Part shown: positions 1-7,736 of the stretch, piece by piece
Numbering within the stretch: position 1 is the stretch's first letter
How the letters are laid out: each line of letters starts with the position of its first letter
Origin: Tannerella sp.
Lineage (GTDB): Bacteria > Bacteroidota > Bacteroidia > Bacteroidales > Tannerellaceae
Length of the DNA: 15,203 bases
Direction of reading: 5' to 3'
NCBI GenBank assembly: GCA_031275525.1
Contig: JAISOP010000001.1
Location: 1-15,203 of the forward strand
The notes under the pieces: generated by a model
Told to the model about the DNA's origin: nothing
Database searches by the model: none
The model's input: only the letters and a program-made list of their open reading frames with translations
Made by a program: the position numbers and the translations under genes

Positions 1-246
1 CACGGAATTTTTGGCCACGGAGTCTCCGGGATGAAAAATTCCACGGAATTTTTGGCCACGGAGTCTCCGGGACGAAAAATTCCACGGAATTTTTGGCCAC
101 GGAGTCTCCGGGATGAAAAATTCCACGGAATTTTTGGCCACAGAGTCTCCGGGACGAAAAATTCCACGGAATTCCGGGCCACGGAGTCTCCGGGACGAAA
201 AATTCCACGGAATTCCGGGTCATGGAGTCTGCGGGACGAAACGATG
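1..246. repeat. 41-bp tandem repeat array with alternating palindromes (array A)
   Basis: Six tandem units of exactly 41 bp start at 1, 42, 83, 124, 165 and 206. The array runs off the left edge, and the last unit is degenerate. Each unit holds two palindromes. One is AAAAATTCC-AC-GGAATTTTT (34-53 in the first full case). The other is CGGAG-T-CTCCG (59-69). Their centres lie 20.5 bp apart, exactly half the period. Units 1 and 3 are identical, and units 2 and 4 differ by one base, giving an 82-bp higher-order repeat (GGGATG versus GGGACG). Units 5 and 6 replace TTTTTGG with TTCCGGG and lose part of the first palindrome. The array lies just after the susD stop codon, so on the minus strand its hairpins could end transcription. 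There are no unique spacers, so it is not CRISPR. Confidence 0.95.
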
Positions 247-278
247 ACTGAAAGACATGGCTTCTCCCGAACTCAGGT

Positions 279-1880
279 TTACAGTTCATATCCTGGATTT
301 TGTTGCAATACATGGTCCGAACGATCTATTTCGAGTTGAGGTATCGGGAAAATCTCGTCTTTTCCCTCTTTATATTGAAAATATCCCGGCGTGACTTCGT
401 TTTGCCACCGGGCCGGGTCTGTAAGCGCTTGCCGGGCGACCCCCCAGCGCCTCAAATCCCAGCCGAATTTCCCTTCAAAAGCAAATTCTACGCGGCGCTC
501 GTGCACAATGGCCCAGAACATTTCTTCATAACTTAACGAGGCCGGAACGGGCGGTAAGGGTTTGATCTCATACGGATGAACCGTATTCGGGTCGGTGGTG
601 GTGGCCGTCCGCGCCCTGAGCTTGTTTATGTATTCGGCTGCCGTGGCCCGGTCGCCCAGTTCGTTTACCACTTCGGCATACCAGAGCAACACTTCCGCAT
701 ATCGCACCAAGGTATAGTTACAGGAATTATACCAACTGACCTGGTCTATGGTCACGCCTTTGTTGTTGGGCGGATTCCCGATACACCACTTCCGTATGCC
801 CAGTCCCGTTCCGTTTACCCGGTCCACGAACATCTGCCCGAAGAAGTCGTCTTCCCCTAAGCGGAAAATAGAGGCCACCAAACGCGGGTCTCCCTCTTCA
901 TATTCCCTGACTAAGTCGGGGGTCGGACGCGTCCATCCCCAGCCTCCCCCGGCCACGAACCCGTCGCCGTTGGGAGCGTTGAGCACCGTGCCGAAGTTAT
1001 CCGTTCCCTTCTGATTCAAGGCGGTATATTGTATCTCAAAGACGGCTTCCGTACTGTTATCGTGCGTTCCGTCGAACAGGTCGTTATAATCGGCCAGCAG
1101 CTGGTAGCCGTATGACATGATGTCTTCCAAAAGCGCTTTGGCCTCCGTCCAGCGGTGTTGATAGAGGTAAACCTGTACCAGGTAGGCTTTCACCGCCCCC
1201 TTGTCGGCCCTGCCCGCCAAGTCTCCCGTATTCCGGTCGGCTAAACCCTGCTGCAAAGCCAATTTGAAATCAGCTTCCGCCTGGTCAAACAAATCGCTTT
1301 GCGTGACGGTATAATTATTTACCTTCTTACCCGGGTCGTAGGAGGCCTCCCGGAGGGAATTCGGAATATTCAGCTCGCTCAGGCTTAAAGACTTGTTTAC
1401 TAAAGGCGCGGTTCCATACATGTAGCCTAAACGGAACATCCAGAAGCCGCGTATAAAGTATAATTCGCCCATATAGCGTGCCTTGAGCGCTTCGTCCATC
1501 CGGATGTCCGGGATTTTTTCAATCGCGATATTGGCTAAGAGCAGCGCTTTGTAACATCTTTGATACAGCATTTGAATCTGCTCGGAGTTGGGACGAATGA
1601 TACACTGTTGTATCTGATAGTAAACCACCAAATCGGGATGCGCCTGCACATCGGCCGAGGTAATATCCCCCATGGGGGTATATCCTGCACGCGTATTCCA
1701 GGTATTTTGTCCGTCCAGGAGTTGAAACGACTTGTAGGCAGCCGTAACCGCATTTTCCGCATCCGCAGCCGTTTGGTAAAAATTGTCGGTAGATACGACC
1801 CCGTAGGGCTGCAAGTCCAATTTGTCGTTGCATGAAGCGAAAAAACAAATCACGGACAGGCTTAAAACTATTTTCTTCAT
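279..1880 (-). CDS. SusD/RagB-family outer-membrane glycan-binding lipoprotein
   Basis: 533 residues, a usual length for SusD. The N-terminus is a lipoprotein signal: MKK, a hydrophobic stretch, then FFASC with the lipidated cysteine at residue 17, followed by acidic and polar residues as in surface-exported Bacteroidetes lipoproteins. SusD-type features follow: the N-terminal LDLQPYG and FYQTAADAENAV segments, a helical TPR-like region with YFIRGFW, and a C-terminal part with EVLLWYAEVVNELG, HERRVEFAFEGKFGWDLRRWG and the typical ending NPGY. The protein would cap the SusC barrel at the cell surface and capture oligosaccharide. It begins 25 bp after the susC stop, so the two genes are surely co-transcribed. 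The ligand cannot be read from the sequence. The stop is TAA, and repeat array A begins about 30 bp downstream. Confidence 0.96.
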   Translation of the reverse strand: MKKIVLSLSVICFFASCNDKLDLQPYGVVSTDNFYQTAADAENAVTAAYKSFQLLDGQNTWNTRAGYTPMGDITSADVQAHPDLVVYYQIQQCIIRPNSEQIQMLYQRCYKALLLANIAIEKIPDIRMDEALKARYMGELYFIRGFWMFRLGYMYGTAPLVNKSLSLSELNIPNSLREASYDPGKKVNNYTVTQSDLFDQAEADFKLALQQGLADRNTGDLAGRADKGAVKAYLVQVYLYQHRWTEAKALLEDIMSYGYQLLADYNDLFDGTHDNSTEAVFEIQYTALNQKGTDNFGTVLNAPNGDGFVAGGGWGWTRPTPDLVREYEEGDPRLVASIFRLGEDDFFGQMFVDRVNGTGLGIRKWCIGNPPNNKGVTIDQVSWYNSCNYTLVRYAEVLLWYAEVVNELGDRATAAEYINKLRARTATTTDPNTVHPYEIKPLPPVPASLSYEEMFWAIVHERRVEFAFEGKFGWDLRRWGVARQALTDPARWQNEVTPGYFQYKEGKDEIFPIPQLEIDRSDHVLQQNPGYEL

Positions 1881-1905
1881 GAGAATTTCTTTTTTTTGAG
1901 GGTGA

Positions 1906-4900
1906 TTAAAATCCGATGTTTATGCCGGCATAAAAAGAGCTTGGAATGGGATACCCGTTGATACCTTGCTCCGGGTCAAAACCCGGAAAGGTGTTGATGC
2001 AAAACAAATTTTGCGAAGCGATATAGAAACGCAGTTTCCGGATTACATGCGAAGTTTTTCCCGTCAGCAGCTTGTCAAAATTATATCCGAGCTGTGCGTT
2101 CTGGAGCCTGAAAAAGTCCGTTGAACGAAGCCAAAAGGAAGACCGGCGGTAATTGTCATTCGGGTCCCCGGCCACTACGCGCGGGACGTAATTGCTGGTC
2201 CCCGGCCCCGTCCATCGCTGGAGGTACATCCAGGCCGAAGTCTGTTCGCCGCCGCGAGTGATTGCAAAACCGGTGGCATCCATGCTTCGGTAAGCTCCGA
2301 TTTGACCGTAGAAACTGGTGGACAGATCGAAATTCCGATATGCCAATGAGATATTCCCGCCGAAATTGTGCGGAGCTACGGCCTGCCCCAGGAACTGTTG
2401 ATCGTTTGAATCGATGATCCGGTCGCCGTTCAAATCTTTGTACCGGATGTCTCCCGGAGCCGCATTGGGCTGCGTCGGTGCGGCGGCAATTTCTTCCTGC
2501 GTCTGGAAAATGCCTTCCTGTACATAGCCATACCACTCGTTAATGGAATGCCCGACTTCTACGCGCGAGAAACTGTTTACGATGGGCGCCGGTATTTCCG
2601 TCACTTTATTCCGGTTGAAGGTCCAGTTTACGCTCACCTCGTACGTGAAGGGCCGGTTATCCGGCGCATTCGTGTAGCCTAATGAAAACTCAATACCCGT
2701 ATTGGTACAGGCTCCCGCGTTTTGATAGGGGGAATTATCGACTCCCGCCGTTGCTAAAATAGGAACCCGAACCAAAATGTTGGTGGTATTTCGTTTATAT
2801 ACATCCGTAACAAAGGTCAGGTGATTCTCTAAAAAATAGGCTTCCAAACCGGCTCCCACGGTAGAGGTCTTTTCCCATAACAATTGGGCATTGCCCAGCG
2901 AAGTAGGCCCTACACCGGTATAGGTGGTTCCTTCCCCTCCCTCGCCAAAAGGATAATACAGGTCGCTCGAATTTAAGGTAGTTTGATAGGGATAAACGCC
3001 AATATCCTGGTTTCCCAATATCCCCCAACTGGCCCGGAGTTTCAGGTAACTAAGCGGCGAGAGGCTTTTCATGAAATCTTCTTCGGTAATCACCCATCCG
3101 ACAGAGGCGCCGGGAAAAACGCCTGTCCGGTTGTTTTCGGCTATCCGGGAAGTCTGATCTACACGGATACTGGCGCTCAATAAATAGCGGCTCTTATAAT
3201 CATAGTTGACACGCCCCAGGTAGGACTGAATCGCCCAGGATTCTTTGCTGCCGCTGTTGTTGATCTTACTTGACCCGGCGTTTAGCACTTGAATATTCTT
3301 GTCGTTGTTCAGGAAATCGTTCCTGCTTGCGGAAAGCCCCGCATAATCGGTCTGCTGAAAGGTGTAGCCGGCCATGGCGGTGAGGTGATGATGGGTCGTA
3401 AACCGTTGGGTATAGGTCAATATATTGTCCCATTCATAGTTTATCCGGTCTTGATTATCCACATAAAGCTCGGCAATCGGGTGGTCGCTGATTAAACCTT
3501 TCGGCCCGTAACTGTATGAAGGGACAAAATGGTCTTGATACCAATTGGTGTACTCCGCATTTAAAGACGTCTTCAATGTGAAACCTTTGATGATTTCCCA
3601 TTCGGCATACGTAATGCCAATGACTTTCTTCCATTTCTGGTCATACGTCAACAGATCGACGGCAATCAGAGGTTGCAACATGGTAATGGGTTCCCCGGCA
3701 TGGGACGAAATGCCATAATCCCCGTTTGCATCGTATGCCGGTACTGTGGGGGGATAGATCAACGCCCTGTCTATTGCCTGTCCCCAATCCGTATTATTGG
3801 AAATACCGTAATTCATATTCAAACTGATGCCAAACTTCAAATTCGATAAGAGGCGCATATCGTTTCTCAGTTTTACATTCCCCCGGTTAAATTCCGTGTT
3901 TTTAATGAGTCCGATCCCCCGGTATAAGTTCAGGGATGCGGCATAGGTATTCTTGGCCGTTCCCCCGGTAATATTCAAGGAATAATTCTGCTTGTAGCCG
4001 GTTTGGGTAATCTCGTCCAGCCACCGGGTGCCCTGTCCGGCAGCCCGCACTTCTTCCTGCGTAAAAGGAATGGGCAAATTGGCTGCGGCATAATAATCAT
4101 TCACCTGGGTTGCATACTGCTCGCCGGTTAACGTTTCTATCTTGTGTCGCAGATTGTCAACGGATAGATAAGTAGAGAAATTTACTTTCATCGGCTGCTC
4201 AAACTCCCCTTTCTTAGTCGTAATAATCACCACGCCGTTTGCGCCGCGGGAACCGTAGATGGCAGCAGAAGCCGCATCCTTTAAAACGGTGATATTCTCC
4301 ACGTCATTGGGATTCAAATTATTCAACCCGTCATTGGTAATCATGCCGTCAATGACAATAAGCGGATTGCTCGTGGCCCCGAAAGAGCCGGTGCCCCTGA
4401 TCCGGATCGTTGTACCTCCATAAGGCGTTCCGTCATTCTGGGTAATTTGTACGCCGGCTAATTTCCCCTGGAGGTTATTGCCGATACCCACTACCGCCGT
4501 ATTTTCCATTTTGGCCTGGGAAACGCTTCCCACCGAACCGGTCAAGTCCTTTTTGCTTTGTGTGCCGTAACCGATGACTACGACTTCTTCCAAATCCCGG
4601 CTGTCTTCCGCCATCTTGACATGGATGACAGATTGATTGCCGACCACCGTTTCATAAGTCACGTAGCCCACATACGAAAAGGCAAGAACCGCATTCCGGC
4701 TTGATACGGAAAACGTATATTTCCCGTCCACGTCTGTGACGGTACCTGTTGTCGTTCCTTTTTCCATTACATTAACGCCCACCAAAGGTTCCCCGGAAAT
4801 ATCCGATACACTTCCGCTTATTGCAATGTTTCCTTGTGCGTTTACTTCCATATACCCTGAAGAAAACGCGAGGCAGCATCCCGTTAACAGCATAATTTTT

Positions 4901-4962
4901 GCTATTTTTGGGGAATCCCCCCCCCCCCCAATTAACTTAAATAACTCAAAAACGAATCTCAT
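1906..4962 (-). CDS. SusC/RagA-family TonB-dependent outer-membrane transporter, with a poly-G tract at the 5' end
   Basis: 1018 residues, full length for SusC. In order: an unusual N-terminal stretch (1-20), a signal-peptide core ending VNAQ (about 21-43), a carboxypeptidase-regulatory-like beta-sandwich domain (about 45-118), a TonB-box-like segment EEVVVIGYGTQ (125-135), a plug domain with LIVIDGM and the conserved LKDAASAAIYGSRGANG (about 136-252), and a 22-strand barrel ending in aromatic Phe (INIGF). It imports oligosaccharide across the outer membrane using TonB energy, with SusD as its lid. Codons 12-16 contain thirteen G in a row, giving four glycines before the signal core; with this length the reading frame is open. 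The next in-frame ATG (codon 24) would leave a signal peptide with no positive n-region, so I keep the first ATG. The upstream leader is purine-rich on the coding strand. The substrate is unknown. Confidence 0.95.
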   Translation of the reverse strand: MRFVFELFKLIGGGGDSPKIAKIMLLTGCCLAFSSGYMEVNAQGNIAISGSVSDISGEPLVGVNVMEKGTTTGTVTDVDGKYTFSVSSRNAVLAFSYVGYVTYETVVGNQSVIHVKMAEDSRDLEEVVVIGYGTQSKKDLTGSVGSVSQAKMENTAVVGIGNNLQGKLAGVQITQNDGTPYGGTTIRIRGTGSFGATSNPLIVIDGMITNDGLNNLNPNDVENITVLKDAASAAIYGSRGANGVVIITTKKGEFEQPMKVNFSTYLSVDNLRHKIETLTGEQYATQVNDYYAAANLPIPFTQEEVRAAGQGTRWLDEITQTGYKQNYSLNITGGTAKNTYAASLNLYRGIGLIKNTEFNRGNVKLRNDMRLLSNLKFGISLNMNYGISNNTDWGQAIDRALIYPPTVPAYDANGDYGISSHAGEPITMLQPLIAVDLLTYDQKWKKVIGITYAEWEIIKGFTLKTSLNAEYTNWYQDHFVPSYSYGPKGLISDHPIAELYVDNQDRINYEWDNILTYTQRFTTHHHLTAMAGYTFQQTDYAGLSASRNDFLNNDKNIQVLNAGSSKINNSGSKESWAIQSYLGRVNYDYKSRYLLSASIRVDQTSRIAENNRTGVFPGASVGWVITEEDFMKSLSPLSYLKLRASWGILGNQDIGVYPYQTTLNSSDLYYPFGEGGEGTTYTGVGPTSLGNAQLLWEKTSTVGAGLEAYFLENHLTFVTDVYKRNTTNILVRVPILATAGVDNSPYQNAGACTNTGIEFSLGYTNAPDNRPFTYEVSVNWTFNRNKVTEIPAPIVNSFSRVEVGHSINEWYGYVQEGIFQTQEEIAAAPTQPNAAPGDIRYKDLNGDRIIDSNDQQFLGQAVAPHNFGGNISLAYRNFDLSTSFYGQIGAYRSMDATGFAITRGGEQTSAWMYLQRWTGPGTSNYVPRVVAGDPNDNYRRSSFWLRSTDFFRLQNAQLGYNFDKLLTGKTSHVIRKLRFYIASQNLFCINTFPGFDPEQGINGYPIPSSFYAGINIGF
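4917..4929 (-). repeat. 13-nt mononucleotide G tract inside susC (candidate phase-variation site)
   Basis: Thirteen consecutive C on the plus strand read as G13 in codons 12-16 of susC, between the start codon and the signal-peptide core. Losing one G puts a TAG at codon 20. Gaining one G puts a TAA at codon 64. Only lengths equal to 13 modulo 3 keep the gene open. Runs of this length are prone to replication slippage. No other homopolymer of this length was seen in the window. The count could also be affected by sequencing error. Confidence 0.9.
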
Positions 4963-5050
4963 AATTCTTTTTCTTTTTTCGTTTACGCTCTATTCTTTAC
5001 TTTTTTCTTTGCTCCAACAAAGTCTTTTTCTTCTGTCTGGATGGAAAAAA

Positions 5051-5116
5051 CTAATTCACCTCCAACGCGTGCCATGCCGGTAACTTCGGAAACTTGTTGT
5101 GCGGATCGGCCTGCTA
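5051..5116 (-). other. In-frame remnant of the GH172 C-terminus beyond the TAG stop
   Basis: The TAG at 5116-5114 is followed in the same frame by 20 sense codons reading QADPHNKFPKLPAWHALEVN, then TAG at 5053-5051. This resembles the usual DUF2961 C-terminal tail (WYQ, an acidic-Pro-His stretch, FPKLP, then LEV near the end), with the stop sitting where the conserved Tyr codon is expected. A single change of TAT or TAC to TAG explains it. Full length would be 386 residues. The family comparison is from memory. Confidence 0.75.
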
Positions 5117-6211
5117 CCAGAACACGACCGAGGCAATGTCCGACTGCTGCGGCAGGTAACGGCCACCGTGCCTCCAGCCCAAATCCTGGATGGTGACCTT
5201 CAAGTCTTTCTCAAAGCGAATGGGGTCGGTGATGTGCCAGCGGTAGAGGCCGAAACGCTGTTGCGACCGGTAGGTGCCGTCCGGACGAATCACCTGCGAT
5301 AGACCGCTGTAAGGCGTGCAAAACTCTTTGTACTGTCCTTCGCGGTCGAAATTGTAGGAACCGCAGAAATAATCCTCCGTCCCGGTACCGCAAATCGTCG
5401 GGAACTTCGTGTCGCCGTCCATAAAGAATTTGATTTCGCCTTCGCCCCACCAGCCGTTGTTGTTCACGCCCCAGGCCATGTAAACGCCGACATAGTGACC
5501 TTTCCCGCGAATGTTATCGACGATCGTATAGTCCGACGTCGTGTTGGGGTTCGTGCGCCGCCACTGGGCGTGGAAGTAGGCCGCGTCTTCGGGCACGTCC
5601 GTCAGCGTGTAGTCAATCTGGTAATACAGCGTCATCGCGTCGTGGTCGTTGATATTCTCCATAGTGATTTTGCACTTCCGGCGGAAAGGCATCGTCCAGT
5701 AACAGTTGAACGCGCTTCCCGGATTCACGCAGACGGCCAGTGAATTCAGCGGCGCATACACGCCCCATCCCATGCCGAAAAAGTCGCCCACGGGACATTC
5801 CACCGAAGGCTCCTTTTCGTCGTCCCAGTAGATACGCAGGATGGTGAACCGCCAGTTCCCCGTGGGTGTCATCCAGATATGCTGGATAGCGCCGGGGCCT
5901 TCCATCTCGGCAATGGTGAGCGTTTCGCCGGGTTCAATCCGGATATAGGGATTCACTTTCCAGCCCTGTCCCAAGTCACGGGCGGCATTCGTTGCATTTG
6001 CTACGTTCCGTTTGTCCTTGTCCTTCGGGTCGGCCATACCGGCCTTACCCTTCTCGCCGGTGAAATTCTCCGGGCTGATGGAACGCGTTTTAGCGTTTGA
6101 CAAACGATACAGGTTGCCCATATTACTATCCAGTCCGTTGTAAGGATACTGCTGGGCCAAAGCTGATGCGGAGAAAAAGATCGCCGCAATAAAAATTCCA
6201 AGATACTTCAT
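5114..6211 (-). CDS. GH172 (DUF2961) secreted glycosidase, C-terminus cut by an in-frame TAG
   Basis: 365 residues. Signal peptide 1-19 (hydrophobic, ends SALAQ), so the enzyme is likely periplasmic. The body matches DUF2961, now glycoside hydrolase family 172. Features include MGNLYRLSNAKTRSISPEN near the start, GPGAIQHIWMT (105-115), WWGEGEIKFFMDGD (254-267) and GTGTEDYF (275-282). The glutamates in the last two motifs (Glu257/Glu259 and Glu279) are the likely catalytic pair; I am not certain of their roles. Characterised members act on alpha-D-fructofuranosyl or D-arabinofuranosyl linkages. The frame stops at TAG right after SVVFW, where relatives, as I recall them, continue with YQ and a proline-rich tail. 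That tail is still encoded in frame downstream, so this copy is either a slightly truncated enzyme, a fresh nonsense mutant, or a readthrough gene. It lies 43 bp after the symporter gene and 151 bp before susC. Confidence 0.85.
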   Translation of the reverse strand: MKYLGIFIAAIFFSASALAQQYPYNGLDSNMGNLYRLSNAKTRSISPENFTGEKGKAGMADPKDKDKRNVANATNAARDLGQGWKVNPYIRIEPGETLTIAEMEGPGAIQHIWMTPTGNWRFTILRIYWDDEKEPSVECPVGDFFGMGWGVYAPLNSLAVCVNPGSAFNCYWTMPFRRKCKITMENINDHDAMTLYYQIDYTLTDVPEDAAYFHAQWRRTNPNTTSDYTIVDNIRGKGHYVGVYMAWGVNNNGWWGEGEIKFFMDGDTKFPTICGTGTEDYFCGSYNFDREGQYKEFCTPYSGLSQVIRPDGTYRSQQRFGLYRWHITDPIRFEKDLKVTIQDLGWRHGGRYLPQQSDIASVVFW

Positions 6212-6254
6212 GATTACAAATAATTTGATTGTTAAATATAAAAGGTTTATAAGT

Positions 6255-7685
6255 CTATATACGATATGATTTCAAGTCCTGTTTCTTGCAAACCGCCAGG
6301 CTGTAATAGGCAATGACAGCAAAAGCAAACGTCGGAATCCAGTATGCCAGTTCAATACTCGACGAATCGGAGACAATTCCCTGGATTTGCGTCAGCAGGG
6401 CTGCTCCGGCAATCGCCATGACCATGCCGGCGCCGCCGATTTTAGTATCCTCGCCCAAGCCCCGAATACCAATGCCATAGATGGTCGGGAACATCAACGA
6501 CATGCAGCCCGTGATGCCCATCAACGCATACACGCCTGTAAATCCTTTGCCGTACACCGTCAACAGACAGCACGCGACCGCCGCAACAGCCAGCGTTGCA
6601 AGCATCTTACGCGGTTGAATGTATCTCATCAGTCCGGTACAGATAAAACGGGCTATTACAAACAGAACCAGCGACAGGATGTAATACGTGGCACCGGCCT
6701 GTTCCGCAGTCCGGGGCAGTAAATCGTTTAACCCGACGGCCTCGCACATATTATAGAATCCGGCCGCCACCGGTTCCACGTTCCGTAGCACTTGAACTAC
6801 CTGCTCCGGCGACGCGGAGGCGCCGAGCGAAGCCACCACGCCGTCCAGGTCCAGTTGCTGCATCACGTAACGAATGATGAAAGACCAGACCGATATTTGT
6901 GCGCCTACATAGAAAAACTGGGCAACCACGCCCCATACGTAATTCCTGTTCTTCATCAACCGTCTAAAAGTCGCGCCAAACTCCAGTTTCTGTCTGCCTT
7001 CTTTCAGGTTGGGCATCCGGGTGAGGAAAATGGCCAGCAGCAAGCCGAACATCACCCATCCCAAAACGACGTAAGTCATGGTCACGGAATTTAGCTCGTA
7101 TGACTGGATTTCAGCCAGCTCCGCGGCTTGGAGCGAAGCCCTTTCAGATGCCGTCAGCAGATTCAACCCGGATAAGACGAACACCTGGCTGATGACCACG
7201 CCGGAAATGGCTCCGAAGGGATTGAAGGACTGGGAGAAATTCAGCCGCCGGGTAGCCGTTTCCTCCGGCCCGACGGCACATACATACGAATTGGCGGAGG
7301 TTTCCAGCACGGAAAGACCGGCAAACAGTACGAAAATGGCTACCAGATACATGATAAAACTTATATCCGCGTTGATTTGCAGACAAAGCATGGCCGGATA
7401 AAACAGGAAACATCCGCCGGCGTAGAGCGCCAGTCCCAGCAATACGCCGGATTTGTAGGTATATCTTTTGATAAAAAGCGCCCCGGGAACGGCACAGCAG
7501 CCGTATCCGAGCAAGTAGCATACGACCTGTATCCAAGCCGTTTTGGAGTCGGACAGGCTCATGATTCGTTTGAAGGCCGCCAGCATTGTATCGGTCAGAT
7601 TGTTCGGCACTGCCCATGCGAAAAACAAGGTGGTGAGCAGGATAAATGGCCATAACACATTTTGAGGAATAATTCGTTCTTTCAT
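6255..7685 (-). CDS. FucP-like sugar/H+ symporter, major facilitator superfamily
   Basis: 476 residues of strongly hydrophobic character with about 12 membrane helices. It matches the FucP (fucose/glucose/galactose permease) branch. LFFAWAVPNNLTD places Asp32 at the position of the E. coli FucP proton-coupling Asp46, and LSVLETSANSYV places Glu128 at that of Glu135. NFSQSFNPFGAISGV is the conserved helix 5 motif. A longer hydrophilic insert (about 283-325) in the loop after helix 7 makes it bigger than E. coli FucP (438). It would carry a monosaccharide across the inner membrane with protons. FucP of E. coli is also known to accept D-arabinose, which would fit the neighbouring GH172 enzyme, but the true substrate is not readable here. 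It ends with TAG, 43 bp before the GH172 start, and lies 51 bp downstream of the regulator gene with an operator-like site between them. Confidence 0.9.
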   Translation of the reverse strand: MKERIIPQNVLWPFILLTTLFFAWAVPNNLTDTMLAAFKRIMSLSDSKTAWIQVVCYLLGYGCCAVPGALFIKRYTYKSGVLLGLALYAGGCFLFYPAMLCLQINADISFIMYLVAIFVLFAGLSVLETSANSYVCAVGPEETATRRLNFSQSFNPFGAISGVVISQVFVLSGLNLLTASERASLQAAELAEIQSYELNSVTMTYVVLGWVMFGLLLAIFLTRMPNLKEGRQKLEFGATFRRLMKNRNYVWGVVAQFFYVGAQISVWSFIIRYVMQQLDLDGVVASLGASASPEQVVQVLRNVEPVAAGFYNMCEAVGLNDLLPRTAEQAGATYYILSLVLFVIARFICTGLMRYIQPRKMLATLAVAAVACCLLTVYGKGFTGVYALMGITGCMSLMFPTIYGIGIRGLGEDTKIGGAGMVMAIAGAALLTQIQGIVSDSSSIELAYWIPTFAFAVIAYYSLAVCKKQDLKSYRI

Positions 7686-7708
7686 AAGAAGTGTTTTTGA
7701 TTTGAGTA

Positions 7709-7736
7709 CAAATGCATAAATTGAAACGTTTAACTG
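7709..7736 (-). promoter_or_regulatory. Operator-like site plus -7-like element upstream of the FucP-like gene
   Basis: The minus strand reads CAGTTAAACGTTTCAA from 7736 to 7721. This is a near-palindrome around a central CG, the usual form of a LacI-family operator, with core AAACGTTT at 7724-7731. It is followed 4 nt later by TGCATTTG (7716-7709), one mismatch from the Bacteroidetes -7 consensus TAnnTTTG. The operator would overlap the -33 region, so binding would repress. The same half-site, CAGTTAAACG, recurs upstream of the regulator gene. Confidence 0.6.

Noticed and set aside
1..246. CRISPR array
   Set aside because: Units are contiguous with no unique spacers, and no cas genes are present.
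31..339. Open frame of 102 codons on the plus strand with a repeating peptide
   Set aside because: It is the 41-bp repeat translated through; three units make 123 bases, which gives an artificial peptide repeat. It also runs antisense into susD.
4876..4893. Lipobox-like LTGC in the susC signal region
   Set aside because: SusC proteins are barrel proteins cleaved by signal peptidase I, and a VNAQ site follows at residues 40-43. It would matter only if translation began at codon 24.
5114..5116. TAG recoded as a sense codon throughout this genome
   Set aside because: The symporter and DUF362 genes both end naturally at TAG at sensible lengths, so TAG acts as a normal stop here.
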